Counted from the stretch's first letter, positions 26,441 through 39,870 are shown. The stretch: 64,000 bases of DNA from Casuarina equisetifolia (GCA_028551475.1 CM052356.1:17883884-17947883), one strand, 5' to 3'. Numbers and translations: made by a program. The notes: a model not told the origin generated them from the letters alone.

Positions 26441-26670
26441 GTACAAACTTTGTTGCATAATGAATTTGTGCAAGATTTATAAGGTATCTTGTGAGACAAA
26501 ATTGATTTAAATTTGTCATTTTCAATTAAAGTACAGAATTTACCCTCGTATCATGGAGGTGTAAGCGAAAGATGCTCCTTTTGGAATGTAAAAAATTAAA
26601 TTCAGCTACACGTCATCGCAAAAAGGACATAATGTGTGCATACATGTAGGTGCTTAATGATTAAGTTACA
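26441..26670. repeat. Diverged direct repeat, copy 1
   Basis: Starts ACTTTGTTGCATAATGAATT and contains AAGGTAT.TTGTGAG, a mid-part with ATTTACC, then GGAGGT, CCTTTTG.AATGT and the end CTTAATGATTAAGTTACA. The same blocks occur in the same order at 27201-27547. Family unknown; it could be part of an old non-coding transposon. Confidence 0.6.
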
Positions 26671-27200
26671 TTTTTTTTTTAAAAAAAAAAAAATAGTATT
26701 CTAATAAATTTTATTAATACTAATAAGGTTGGACATAATAATCATATATCGAATAAGTATAAAAGGCATGATATAATCTTAACTCTTAAAGAAAAATTAG
26801 TCACTTATATTTTAAGTGACCACACATAAGTAAAATTAAATCATGAAATATATTAGGTAGCATATTTACTCAACCTTATGATAGCCTAAAATTACTTAAT
26901 CCTAAATAGTCCATAACGTAAACATCTAAACATGGATAAAGCAGCGTGCCAAGTTAGTCAAAAATTGTTACATTTTGAATGAAATAACCATAGTTAGCGA
27001 GATGATTCGCTATCACATTTCCCTCACAATGTACATGATGCACAAGTGCATGTAAATGAATCATAAATACTTAATGATTAAGTTACATGCTACATACGAT
27101 TAATTTGAAATATTTGTAATCTTAAATAATACAACTTTGTGTTTGGCTTATGATTAATGATTTTGTTAGCACTCGTAAGTGCACATCGGAAACCTTAGTT

Positions 27201-27547
27201 CGAACTTTGTTGCGTAATGAATTTGTATAAGGTTTGTAAGGTATTTTGTGAGGAAAAATTATTTAATTTTGTTATTTTTAATGAAAGTGACATATTTACC
27301 TTCCTTTCAATGAATGGAGGTATGATAAAATATACGTTCTTATCATATCTTCTAATAAAAGTAATGAAATCGGAACAAGAGGTTAAATAAGGGAGCTTAT
27401 TAATGTAACCACAATTTTATACGACAAGAAAAATGCTATCTAGTCTTCCTTTTGAAATGTTAAGAAAAAAATTAAACTTGACATTTCTATTGAGAATAAA
27501 GACACGAAGATATATATGGATACTTAACAATTACGTTAAAAGCTACA
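27201..27547. repeat. Diverged direct repeat, copy 2
   Basis: Second copy of the repeat at 26441, starting ACTTTGTTGCGTAATGAATT and with about 100 extra bases in the middle. A third, short match to its end (CTTAATGATTAAGTTACATG) lies at 27069-27088. Confidence 0.6.
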
Positions 27548-28265
27548 TAATATCAACATTGAAACTAATTTTTCTAATATATATTAGAAACACGGTTGAA
27601 TTTGGATTCTTTCACATTTTATTTCAAATTTGAGCATGAAAAAAGTAAATAAATTAATTAGTGCAGACAAAAAGAATTAAGTTTTTTTCACAATCACATA
27701 AAAATATTTATTTATTTATTTATTTTTTACACACACTCAAACTCATGTACTTTTGGGAAAGACTCTAGTAGCTTTACCACTAACTAACAAATAATCGACT
27801 ACGTAAAATACTTATTAAGCAGTCAAAATTGAAATACATTAGCTTAGGAATTTATGTATGCAAAAGCTGAAATGCAGAAGACACTTAAGACGTCATAACA
27901 CTATTCTAATTTAAAAGAATCAAAATATCAGCAACTTTTTTGGAGGACCACAAAATTTTGATCCTGAGTAAATAACTATTCACGAGGACGTCAAAAATCA
28001 ACTAGTCTTTTGCACGATGAGCGCAAAAAGGACAAATAAAGAAAAAGAAAAAAACCGACGAGGTTTTGCCGACGAGTCCTACGCTAACAATTTCGACATT
28101 TTATTTTTATTGGATTGAGTACAGTGTTCAAAAGTATTGAATTGTCATAAAAGGGAGCTATTTAACTGTGAAGCACGCACACCTAGTACCTTTTCTCAGT
28201 CCAGTCAAGTTCCTCGTACGCAATCATACAAAACTGCCACCACTCATCACACCACATCAGCCGCG

Positions 28266-28273
28266 CATAAATA
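28266..28273 (+). promoter_or_regulatory. Possible TATA element of the NAC gene
   Basis: CATAAATA, about 390 bases before the NAC start codon and about 180 before a pyrimidine-rich leader. Position and sequence fit a TATA box with a long 5' UTR. No transcript evidence. Confidence 0.3.
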
Positions 28274-28447
28274 CTCGCTCTCACTACATTATGAGTGCTC
28301 GGCTGCCTACTTGATCAAAAGTGGGAAAAAATAAAGAAATCCCCGGAGTAACTTCTTTTCCAAGGAAACTTCGGGTTCGTTTCCCCCCGCCCGCCACTAT
28401 TTCTACTCCAAGACCGCAGCTTGTTTGACCCAACCACTTCTGGTTCC

Positions 28448-28469
28448 CTCTCTCTCTCTCTCTCTCTCT
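28448..28469. repeat. (CT)n microsatellite in NAC leader
   Basis: About eleven CT units in the presumed 5' UTR of the NAC gene, within a longer pyrimidine-rich stretch (28440-28510). CT-rich leaders are common in plant genes. Confidence 0.85.
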
Positions 28470-28655
28470 ACTGCTTCTCCCTCGGTCTCTCTCGCTCACT
28501 TTTTCCCTCTCCCATCCAAAATCTTATCTGGTAGTGTTTCCTATTCTCTGAGATTCCCGTCCTGGTTCTCTTTGATTCATCTGTAATTCTCAAAAAGCTT
28601 GAATTCTTTTTTTGTTCTTTTTGCTTTCCAGTGAGGGCTTTTGTTTTGAGGATCA

Positions 28656-31600
28656 ATGACGGTGAAGCCGGATTCGTGTTTGGCGGATGACGTCTGGCCT
28701 CCGGGCTTTCGGTTCCACCCAACTGACGAGGAGTTGGTCCTTTACTATCTGAAGAGGAAGATCTGTGGGAAAAAGCTCAAGCTCGATATCATCCGCGATA
28801 TCGATGTTTACAAGTGGGAGCCAGAGGAATTGCCCGGTATCGATTTGGCCCCCTCTTTGTTGCTCATGTTTGTGGGTTTTTCTTTGGATCGTTGACCTTG
28901 ATTTCTCGTGAAAATGGTTTATTCTTTTTCTCTGTTTTGCCTTTTTTTTTGTGCTTATCGAACGATTATCGGATGATTGAACCGTTGGATTTTGGGAGTA
29001 GTTCAATACTTTGTTTGGATTTTTCATTTCTTGTTGTGTGCGTTTTGGATCGGCTTGCTTTTCGACCATTTGGACCATTAGTTCAAGTCAAAGTTTTGTT
29101 TGGTTTGATTGATTGGATTTGAAATTCAGTCGATTTTAATTTAAGCCTCTTTGTTAGTTGATTGCTTATGACCTGATTTCAACTGGGTTTTTTAGAAGAC
29201 TTCTATCTTTGGTGTTAAGATTTGATGTAAAATTGGCTCCTTGCGTAGGATTCATTTGTGTTCGTGTGGAGGTTTGACTTTGTTTGGGTTTTACTCGAAC
29301 TTGCTATGAAATCTGGTTGGACACGTATGTGCTGTCTATGTGGAATGATTGCCTAATAATTGTTTTAATTTTTTGACGTTAGTTTTTTGTTTCAGGTGTG
29401 GCTTTTGTTTGATATTTCTACATTTGTGGTTGGTGTTTGCTGACATATGTATTCATTTGGCTTGCTAGTCTACAATTGATGCCAATGAAAGACTTTAATT
29501 TTCCTTCAAAACATGAGATATTACAGGTTTATTCCCGATAACTCATAATAACTTCCTTGTTACTACTGTTGCTAAGTACGGTTTTCAAGTCATCTAGAGG
29601 GAAATCCCCCAAATGGTGAATCAGAGCTGGAAATTGCACTCAAAAATCGAGTTAAGCTCTCCTTACCAAATCTGACTTGAGGGATTTTTATTTGCTGAGG
29701 ACTGGGGTTTTAGATGTTTGTATTGTGGGATTGTTTTGGATGTGCGTGAAGAATTTTCTGTTTATTGTCAGGATCGGCATATGAAAGAATCTAATGACTG
29801 AAATTCGTTGGAAAATGCCATTGTATCTTTATGCTTAGCAACATCCTTTTTCTTTTTCTTATTTTGTTCTGGTAATTGTTTTGGGTACAAGCAAAGCTAG
29901 CTGTTTGGTTCTTGTTCGTGTACTGAAGTATTTTTTTTGTAAAATAAATTTACCTGTAGTTAGAGTATATCTATGTTTTTGGTGGTTATCATCTCAATGG
30001 TTGGGCTAACTGAGTTTTTGTTTTTGAACATGATATGCAGCTCAATCCGTGTTGAAAACTGGAGATAGGCAATGGTTCTTCTTCAGTGCAAGAGATAGGA
30101 AGTACCCTAATGGGGGAAGGTCAAACAGGGCAACCAGAAATGGATACTGGAAAGCAACAGGAAAGGACCGCACCATTGCATGCAACTCTCGGACAGTTGG
30201 AGTGAAGAAAACCCTAGTTTTCTATAGAGGGCGTGCACCTAATGGTGAACGCACAGACTGGGTTATGCATGAATATACTGTGGATGAAGAGGAGCTTAAG
30301 AGATGCCAGAATGTAAAGGTATTGCCTCGAGTAACATAATTTTAATATTGTTTTCTATTCATTGGCTGGCTAACTGAAAGTGGCTGCTTTTTATATTTCA
30401 GGAGTACTATGCCCTTTACAAGGTTTACAAAAAAAGTGGACCTGGCCCTAAAAATGGCGAGCAATATGGGGCGCCATTTAAAGAAGAAGACTGGGCTGAT
30501 GATGAATGTCCGGATTTTAACAACTCTGCTGACAGGAGTACCTCATCAATGCAACCTAATAATATTAATTGTGTCCCTGTTGCGGGAGTCAATGATCAGG
30601 TCCCTCCTGCAGTTGATGAATATGCAGAATTCATGAGGCAAATTCTGAATGATCCTCAGCTTGACCAGCTCCCATTTGATGATTCTTCTCACATCCAATC
30701 TGAGGTTGGTAATCTACCATAATCTTCTCCTTTTTTGAGTACCATTCTTTGCTGTAGGTTATCATTCCCAATACTATTTGACTTTTTCTTACTGGAAAAT
30801 TGTTTATTTGAAAAAAAGATGTGGTTGCTTCTCATTTTTGTTATGCTGACCTGCCAACTGTTCATATAGAATTGAATCTACATGTGCTTCCTTTGTGGTA
30901 ATTGTTGTTTAGGCTTTGATTATTCACTCTTCTTGTGTGAGTAGTATAAGTGGTTGTGGATTGTTTTAACTAACGGTTTATTAATATGATCAAATAGGTT
31001 GGGGAGGAAGAAGCACAAAGTACTATGATGAATCCAGCCTCCAGAGAGATCATCACTACTGGACCTAACAGAGTGCAGTACCCAGGTGATCTGCTGTATG
31101 ATGTGCAGGGCAGCTTTGGCAATACAGAGTCGGTGACTTCTCAATTCCAATTGATCGAGACAAATGAAGTTAGATCTTTCCCCAGTCTTCAGGAACCTGA
31201 ACCTCTCATAATACAAGAAGAAGACTTCCTGGAAATCAATGATCTTTTAGATGCTGATCCTAGTTTTCCGAACAATGATGGAGCTGTAGAGAATGTACAG
31301 TTTGAGGAGCACGATGGAATAAGTGAGTTCGACTTGTACCATGATGCAGCTATGTTTATCAATGAGATGGGGCCAATGACTCCGGGAGCAGGTGTTGATC
31401 CATATATGAATACCCTTGGCAATAATGCCTTAGACCAGATCGAGTATCAGATGCAACCCTATCTAGATGGTGCTGGTGAGATTGACAATCAGCTGTGGAC
31501 ACATGATCTGGGAAGAAACTTTGTTTCTTTGTCAGAATCAAATGCAGGTTCTCTTTGTTTACCTCCTTCAGGTAATTGAACATGCAGAGATTTCAGCTCC

Positions 31601-32340
31601 CCTCCTTTTGTTTGGTTATCACTCTACCTCTCTTACTGAGTTGTTTTGATTTGGACGGAAGTCGCTGGCTCCATTCTTCCATACACACAGAGCTCTTTGT
31701 CAGATTGGTGGTTTTGGTTGACATGCCATACCAAACATGGCAAGAGATCGATATGAAAATGGGAAAGCCAGCATTCTAGGCGGCTTCCAAACAAGTATTC
31801 CTTTTGTGCATCATAACCACTGTTAGGAATTTATGATTTTGTAGATTAGAAATTCTGATAGATTTCTCTACCTTTTGGGAGAAAAATACTAGAGATGAAA
31901 CCTGTTTTGAAAGATTGGTTTGTGTTATGCTATAGATATTTCTTAATTGTTGGTGCCTTGTTTCATGTTTAGGTGTTGTATATGACTCTACAAATCTTCC
32001 TACCCAAGAAACTCAAAATCAAAATGGCGATCAGGGCAGTGGTGCTGCCGGTTGGATCTCCTCTTCATTGTGGTCATTTGTGGAATCAATACCCACTACT
32101 CCTGCATCAGCTGCTGAGAATGTTTTGGTGAACCGGGCTTTTGAGAGAATGTCTAGCTTCAGTAGGATGAGAGTGAATGTGAAAAACACAACTATTTCTG
32201 CAAGCAATGGCAATGGAACAAGTAGAGGGGCAGGCAAAATCAAGGGATTCCTGTTCATCTCAGTTCTTGGAGTGTTCTGTGCCGGCTTGTGGGCGCTGTT
32301 TGGAACCGAGGCACACTTTGGGTCTCGCACATCCTCTTGA
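28656..32340 (+). CDS. Membrane-tethered NAC transcription factor, ANAC016/ANAC017 type
   Basis: Exons 28656-28836, 30041-30318, 30402-30704, 30998-31571, 31973-32340; 567 residues. The NAC DNA-binding domain covers about residues 13-165: [20 protein letters not shown] (A), [11 protein letters not shown] (B), [18 protein letters not shown] and [13 protein letters not shown] (C), [24 protein letters not shown] (D) and EYYALYK (E). A long acidic activation region follows with [11 protein letters not shown]. Near the end come [17 protein letters not shown] and [11 protein letters not shown], then a hydrophobic segment at about 537-556 ([20 protein letters not shown]). These C-terminal blocks match my memory of ANAC017, an ER-anchored factor freed by proteolysis to activate alternative oxidase and other genes on mitochondrial stress. 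By family, it is made inactive on the ER and acts in the nucleus. The first Met is followed by [17 protein letters not shown]053/078 relatives are the alternative. Confidence 0.93.
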
Positions 32341-33928
32341 GAATAAAAATGGGAAATTTTCTGTTCTATTTATTCTGGTCATTGCCAGAATCAATAGAAT
32401 GCTAACAGATTGTGAAGATGAGTTTTCACTTTAGGAACAATATCGGAAGGAAATATCTAGGATTTGTGATTATAATATGAAAAAGAAAGTATTTCTAGAA
32501 ATGTATAGCAGGCAGCCCTCTTGGCCCTTTACTGAAAATGGTAACTTATTCAAGCCATTCGAAAACGTTTTCCTTTTGATAGATAAAAAAAAAAAAAAAA
32601 ATTTTTAGGTAACTCTTGTTAAAATAAGAGTGAGATGATCATTAATTATTTGGCACATATAAGGGGTATCCGTGAGTCATTCTGACTAAACTAAATAAAA
32701 TGAATAATTTGATGATTGCCGCCCCAATTAAAGAAAGAGTTCTTGATCATGTGATCTCTTTCAATTTATACCATATCTTTTACTAATTTTTATTTGGGTG
32801 ACAATAGCCTAAATAAGAGCAATATTTTATAACCATTCTACCATTACTACTTTATGCCGCTATTGTCTACGACGACCAGAGCAATTTGATTGGGCTATCA
32901 CTATAGTACAGAAAGTTGACAACAAGAAATCTGTAAAAAAAAAAAAAAAAAAACACTCGGCAACTCCGCCAAACGCCGTTGCAGTTGTAATGTGCGTGAA
33001 CTGAAGAAGCCATTCGTTGTGATTGCTCTGTCCTTCCCCTGGGACGGAACCTCCGACACGCACTCCAGTTCCCGATCTTCCGAAGCGGCGACTTTCGTCA
33101 AAGATTCGTACCAAAACCACTTGTCAGAGCCTGGGATTACAAGTTCAACCCCATCTTCGCCGGGACTTTCTATCTTTCTCATTTTATACCAATATTCTCT
33201 CTCTTAAATTCAAAGGAAAAACAAATCAAGATATATTTCTTGATTTTTTTATTTATATTTCATGAGATAGTTTCATATATAAACATTTCATATTTTTAAA
33301 GGATTAGACTTATATTATGTTCTTTATATTATTCGTAATATAATTATTATACCTAATTTTATTATTATTGATAAAATTTATCAAAATATCATTCCTATTA
33401 TATATTTATACATTTGCCCCATCTTCTTATTATAACATATATAATTACACTATTCCCTTATTATTTCTTTTCGTAATATTTTAGAAGAAACGGCTGGTGT
33501 TTTACATTTTTTTTTTTAAATAGATGGTTCTCTTCTTAAGAAATTAGTTTTAAAGAAATTTAAAAATGAAAAAAATTAAATCACTCGTCGCAAATGAAAA
33601 GAGAAAAATACGGAAAAAGAAAAAGTACAAGGGAGAACCCCCAACATATTTCTTTGGACGGGACAGATGTTAAGTAGGATCGGACCCTGTCGAAAGCGTG
33701 ACCCTCTCTCCTTCTCAGTCGCTGGCGACGCAATAGAGCAAGAGCTATCTTCATCTGTCTTCCCCGCTCAATACTTACTCAACTTGCCTACGTGTTTGTA
33801 TCAAATTTGCTTGAAGCTCTAGTCCAACCAGGAGACGGAGGAGGAGGAGCAGTGGAAGAACTAGAAGAAGGATGCTAAGGGAGTGGAAGATGAAGCAGTG
33901 CTTCACCTTCTTCTCCTTCTGCTGATTC
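32341..33928. other. Intergenic between NAC and CstF-64 genes
   Basis: Holds the NAC 3' UTR, an AT-rich stretch, a GC-balanced island at about 32960-33190 and another AT-rich stretch (33200-33560). The last 300 bases are the CstF-64 promoter and leader, with purine-rich GGAGGAGGAGGAGCAG near 33838. Confidence 0.5.
32901..33182 (-). other. Unrecognised 93-codon open stretch, possible gene remnant
   Basis: On the minus strand, an open frame starts MRKIESPGEDGVELVIPGSD and runs through KWFWYESLTKVAASEDREL before ending in a poly-Phe run coded by a poly-A/T tract. Its base composition is clearly richer in GC than the flanks. I recognise no domain, and the poly-T end shows it is not an intact gene as it stands. 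It may be the first exon of a lost or unannotated gene, or chance. Confidence 0.2.
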
Positions 33929-36900
33929 ATGGCCTCTTCTCAGCATCGCTGCGTTTTTGGTCCCTACTCCTCTCTCTGCCTCTCAATTCTGATTATCATT
34001 GATTATTTTGTTTGCTCTTTTAAAGAAATTTTCGCCTATGCTCCGTTTGGTTGCCGAGAAATCGCCGGAAAATAAATCTCGGGATCTTAGTACGGCTATT
34101 CAATTGAAAAAGATTGAATTTTTCGATCTTTCCCGGATGGTTTCGATGGCAACCAAATGGGAATTGGTGAAGTTAAGGTTTTAGGGATGTGAAGATTGAT
34201 TCATTTGATGGGCTTTCTGTTACAGTTGGTAATATACCCTACGATGCCACAGAAGAGCAGCTTATAGAAATCTGCCAGGAGGTCGGTCCTGTTGTGTCTT
34301 TCAGGTCAGTTAGAAAACCAAAAAAATAGAATTTCTGGATTTTAATTCCAAACAATGCCCACGATTGTTTCCCACAGGCTTCGTACAAATTGTTACACTT
34401 TGTTCTCCATAAAACAAGGAGCCCTCTTCTTCTTTCTTCTTCTTCTTCTTCTTCGTAGGAGACTTTTGGTCCGTGCAATTGAATTGTTGTACACGTAATC
34501 GCGAATTCCTAACATTCTTTTGAGTTTTAGCATATTGGGACATTGAAGAAAATTGCACATTCTTTTGGAAGTATACAGCCACGCAAACTCACCTGTTCAG
34601 CTTTTCTCATCGTGATTTTTTTCCCGAATATATGCTGTAAGATAATTACGTAAATTTGGAAATTAATAGGATTTTAGTATGCATAACTTGAAGACAAGTT
34701 ACAGTAATTTGCAACTTTTTGTGGTTATGAAACCAATTAAACTTTATGGGCGGGTTGAAAGAAAAGGAGATCTTTTGGGGAGTTTTGGATTAACGTTTTG
34801 ACCCGATGAGTGTGTGCCAATTAATTTGAAATTTACAAGTTTCATCTATGTAGTTTTTGGGACTTGTATGCTCATGAAATACTAAGATGGGTTAGATGTT
34901 TACTTGGAGGAACAGCTGTAGATCATTTTGAGTGATTATATACTTTGAACAGACAATGACTTTGAACAGTACATTGTCTGTGGGCAGAAATTGATTGGAA
35001 GACTTGGGGTAGGCGCAGTATGTGTTAGGTTGCAAAGGATTAGGAGTTAGAATCTAATTATGGCCTTGCCAAAGCGTGCACAGACATATAATTATAGTTT
35101 TCTCATATCTGTATAATCATCTTCAACCTCTATGGTTACAAGATGTACTAATTCAAAAATCACCATTTTTTACATACACTGTGCTTGTGTCCTGCTTGCC
35201 AATAGAGATTAATGGGTAATAATATGTGCTAACTCAAATCACCATTTTGTGCATACACCTTGCTTCTGTCATGCTTGCTCATAGAGATTAAGGGAACAAA
35301 GTTACTGAAGATGTCTAGATGCATGTCTTGCTATGGCAATGGCTACTTTAGAATGTGAGGCCCATCTTAAAAAGAATCAACCTTCTAATATGTGGGACTC
35401 CTATGGTAGAACATCAGCTGCTTAAGTGAATGAGTTTTGGTCAAAGGGCACATTCTCTCTTTGTAGACACAGGAAAAGATTTTGTTCTTGGTTTAAACTC
35501 ATCATTTGTGCGCCTTGTAACAATAAAAGAAAGTTCAGCTTCTAGATAATTATTTGAAAATGATTTTTTGTAAAGTGGGGCAGCCAAATCAGATACTCTG
35601 ATAGATAGGTATGTCATATACCTAGTTGGACTGAAAAAGACTTCGTTTGTTGACCTACTTTTGCCATAGTGAGTTTTAATCCTCGATATTGTGACAATTC
35701 ATTAAAACTGATACTGAGAGGCTTTACACAAGGAGCTTTTGTTTGTTAAATAGGTTATATTAAGTTTAGTCCTTCGGAAAAAATCATGCCCTTAACCCCA
35801 AATTTGCTAATTGGCCACTTGGTTATTTTATTTTATTCACTTTTGCATAGGGTAATTGGTATGTTTAAAATGTTTTTTGTCATTTTTTCAGATTGGTTAT
35901 TGATAGAGAAACTGGGAAACCAAAAGGTTATGGGTTCTGCGAGTATAAGGATGAAGAGACAGCTCTAAGTGCTCGTCGTAATCTACAGGGTTATGAGATC
36001 AATGGCCGGCAATTACGGGTTGATTTTGCTGAAAATGACAAAGGTGCTGACAGGAATCGAGAACAGGTGAAATATTGAATATGAAAGACGAAGCTAAAGA
36101 ATTCTCTCTCTTGTTTAATGATCTTAAGTCAGTGAATATTGCTCTCTTTTGCAGGGCCGTGGTGGACCTGGACTGGCTGCTAATGTTGGTTAGTTTGTTT
36201 TCAACTTTTTGGTATTTCAGTTTCAACTTTTTTCCTGAGTAAAACCTGATTTTTTTTTCCCTTCTTATGGACATGTGAAAGACCCTCAAAAACAGTTGGC
36301 CAACTCAGCAATCCATGGAGAATCTGTTCACCATCACCCAATTGGTCTCCACTTAGCCATAACTGCAGCAACTGTCATGGCAGGAGCTCTTGGTGGTGTT
36401 CAGGCTGGCATGCTGTCAACGCAAAATGGTTTACACACTCAGCCAGCATCGGCCAATGACCCTTTAACTCTTCATCTGGCCAAAATGTCTAGGAGTCAGC
36501 TAAATGAAATAATGTCTGAGCTCAAAGTACGGATTTTGGTGAAGGTTATTTCATTTCTCTGGATGGCTTTAGAATCTTGATCTATTGTTTTTAATTTATT
36601 ATACTTGTTCCAATGGCAGGCAATGGCTACCCAGAACAAGGAACTGGCTCGCCAGCTATTGCTTTCAAGACCGCAGTTGCCAAAAGCCCTTTTCCAGGTA
36701 ATAAGCCAGTTTTTCCCCTTTTTTGGGGGAAGGGAATATGGTTATGTGATTGCAAAGATCTTAAATCACAATATTTTTCTTTTCCACATTTATACATACT
36801 TTTTGGTAAAGAGAACCATCTTTCTCTACTTCGTACCTGTTGCTTTATGTATATTGGTGTTCATGTGAGGCAGGACTATTGTACAGTATATCCTAAACTT

Positions 36901-39870
36901 CCTGCAATAGAATTGATATTATAGAATGTCAGTTATCTGGTTTCCATGTTTGCTATGGGTCCCATCTTTTTGCCTAGGAGATATTTTCCCAATCTACTTT
37001 ATTCCCATTCTCTTCTGATGTTTCTGCAGCCTTATTTTCATTGTATTTGAGCTTGAAAATTGTATAATACTCGACTAGTTCCTAAAGCTCCAGAAAGTAA
37101 ACTTAAACTCTCAATGACAATGAATTGGTAGGTAAGCGGATAGTTGATTTCAACTCTTGCAGTCTGGTACCCTTCTCACAGAATTCAAGCATGCCTTTGG
37201 ATCTTGAGTTCTTGCTGTTTAACCTCTGGACAGAAACAAACGCCCTGTATATGGCCTTTTTGACCCAGTAGAACGTACAATTTTCCAATTCTTGGAGGTT
37301 TTTTCTTTTTATTGGCTTTCAATCTCTTAGACAATATCTCATCTTTGTTTAAGAATTTAAAAGTCAAGTGCAAAGACTCATTTCACCACATTATGTATAT
37401 ATACTGGGTTTTGACAACTCTATTCACCTGATCCAGCTTTGGGTTCCTGTGCTTCCTCTTTCTAATTACACCAAGGGGTTGTTGTATACATGCCTGTTCT
37501 ACCTATGCTTCTGGTTCGCTATGTTCTTCATTATTTTTTAATAGTGAAGTCTATGTTTTAAACTTTTTTTTTTTTTTTGCAGGCACAGATAATGCTTGGA
37601 ATGGTGACCCCACAAGTGGTTGGTTTTATTACTTATAATTTTTGTGCTATTGCATACTCAACCTTGTAGTTGTGTCATGAGAAGTCTTTTTTGTTTTTTA
37701 AAACTGTTGCAGATGCAAAATGCACGGCAGCCTTCAGGTCACTCCACACAGCCTCCACCGCGTGATAGCCTGCATGGTCAGCCACCAGCAGTTCAAACTC
37801 TTCTTGGGTTACCTCCTTTTGCACAGAACAAGACACAGCCAGGGATGGCGGCTAAAGTGCAAGAAAATCATTCTATAGTACCTCAGAACCCTTTGGTTCA
37901 CAACCAATTTTCTTCACCCCCGAAACCTCGAATTCAGATTCCACAACATGGAAACAACCACATTTTACAGTCGGCCACAGTTCCAGGGCAATCTGGAGCT
38001 TCAACACTTCCTCCTGTATTACCCGTGTCTTTGAGCAGTTTGTCCTCTAGATCACAAATACAGGGTGTAGGTTCCTCTTCTCTGAACCATCAAATGCAGC
38101 CCCATTTGCTACAACATTCTGGACAGGTTAGTGCTACCAATTTAGGACATAGCTTTTAGGTGGTTATTTCAAATGCTACAAGACAGTCTTTTCTACCTCA
38201 TTCTTCCTTTATCAGATATAGGCTTTCGGGTGCCAAGCTTGCTAGTTTAGTTGATGTTTATTTGTCATCAACACTGTTGCTGGTTTTTTCCTCTTTTCTT
38301 TTAGTCGTCATTGCTACAGTGGCTGAGATGAAAGCTTGTCAAAATGTTGCTTTTAGCCTTAGGCAAAAGGTAGAAAGTGTTTGTTTTGTTGCTATGTATT
38401 CTTGGAAGATTATTCCCACTCTCCTTATCAGGATGTCTATCTTGGAATAAGATATGAAGGCGAGGAGAAAAGGAACATTGAGATCAAGCGTATAGGCGAA
38501 TAGAATGTCTAGTTTTAGTTGAATGGAAGTTTTATTTGATTTGTGCTACGTCTTCAATTTTTTTAAACACATACATAAAAAGCTATTGCTCTTTTGTTAG
38601 GGATGAAGATAGATGATATCCTTAGTAGTTATTTTGTTAAAACAGTTTTGTTGTTTCTTCTAACTTGATTCCTTAATTACAATAGGCTGGACCGTCAATA
38701 TCATCAGGTATTTCACCAGTAATTAACAAGGATGCTGATAGATCTACTCTAGTCCCTGACAGTGGAGCTCGGGGCCACAGAAATACTCCATATACAAGTG
38801 TACCACCAGGAAGCATGCATCAAGATTCTTTAGAACCAGTTAATCGTCCTGTGAAGCAGTTGAAATTGGATGATGGCAGGAGTCGTGCCAACGGTTCTGG
38901 ATCATCTCAAGTTTTTGAAGTCGGCTCATTGCCTGTAAATCTTGTCCCTAAAGCAGAAGCACAATACGTGGAGAAGCAAACTTCTCAGGTTTGAATACAT
39001 ATAAGGTTATCTTTGACTGATAAGGTTATTTTCATGCATTTAGTGGGTTGTTCTCCCTACTGGAAACTTTTCTGTCAAAATGTTTCTCCTTGTTCAGTGT
39101 CGGGTTGATGCATGTTAAGGTAGAATGACGTGAAAGTTACTACTGCTGCCACATCTTCATAAATAATAACGATATTGATATTGTGTTTCCGTCTCTTGAT
39201 AACGTTCTATCAATTATGTGAAACTTATTTTTATTTGTAGATAGTAGCATTATAGTAGAGATATTTATTGTTGAAAGCTTTTTCATTGTGGCTGCTTGAT
39301 TGTTTCTGCCTGCTTTTGTGGTTGGTTTACGTTGTCAGCTATTTTCTAAATGATATATATATTCTCTGATCTGTTGGCCTGCAATGAATATTTTTTGATC
39401 CAGTTTCTTTTCAATTGGAAGGTCTGTAGGTCGTAGTATCATACAATGTCCTTTCTGGTAATTGATGTCATATAGTACCGTCTTTCACACCACAGATATT
39501 CGAGTATTGCCTCCACACTTTGCACAGAATGACAAATTGCGCGAACAGAAAGCACTATCATGATGTTTTTTCTTTGTTATAGCTTTTTTTATATGAAGAA
39601 TTGCCAATGTTCTAATTGTGAAAGAGAAATATTAAATATTTTTCTGCTTTCTTTAATACTTTTATTAGAAATTACCTATTATTCAACAATCTTCTGACAT
39701 TTTTGGCTTCCATTCCTCTGTCGCAGCTCCCACCTGAGGTGGAGTCTGTCTTACTACAACAAGTGTTGAACCTAACACCAGAGCAGTTGAGTTCATTGCC
39801 TCCAGAGCAGCAACAACAGGTCATTCAACTCCAACAAGCTCTTCGGCGAGATCAAATTCCACTTTCTTAG
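33929..39870 (+). CDS. CSTF64: Cleavage stimulation factor subunit 2 (CstF-64)
   Basis: Nuclear pre-mRNA 3' end processing; binds the GU/U-rich element downstream of poly(A) sites through its RRM and contacts CstF-77. Exons: 33929-33959, 34226-34304, 35892-36066, 36155-36188, 36282-36526, 36620-36697, 37583-37615, 37713-38126, 38686-38988, 39727-39870; 511 residues (about 460 in Arabidopsis, from memory). The start [20 protein letters not shown] gives RNP2 at 9-14; RNP1 KGYGFCEY is at 48-55. The hinge follows with [20 protein letters not shown] and [19 protein letters not shown]. The middle is Pro/Gln-rich and disordered. The C-terminal CSTF_C domain reads [20 protein letters not shown] and ends LRRDQIPLS. 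An in-frame alternative donor at 36545 would add six residues (VRILVK) to exon 5. Exons 4 and 7 are micro-sized (34 and 33 nt). Confidence 0.94.
34425..34455. repeat. (CTT)n microsatellite in CstF-64 intron
   Basis: Imperfect CTT run in the intron between the exons ending at 34304 and starting at 35892. Confidence 0.8.

Larger units (their letters stand above)
25150..28655. other. AT-rich intergenic region between divergent SBH and NAC genes
   Basis: About 3.5 kb without a supportable gene. It holds the SBH promoter on the left, a GC-balanced patch at about 25370-25600, a pair of diverged direct repeats (26441 and 27201), a poly-T/poly-A block near 26671-26693, and the NAC promoter and 5' UTR from about 28150. 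Scattered open stretches (for example 27433-27633) are AT-rich and motif-free. Confidence 0.6.
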
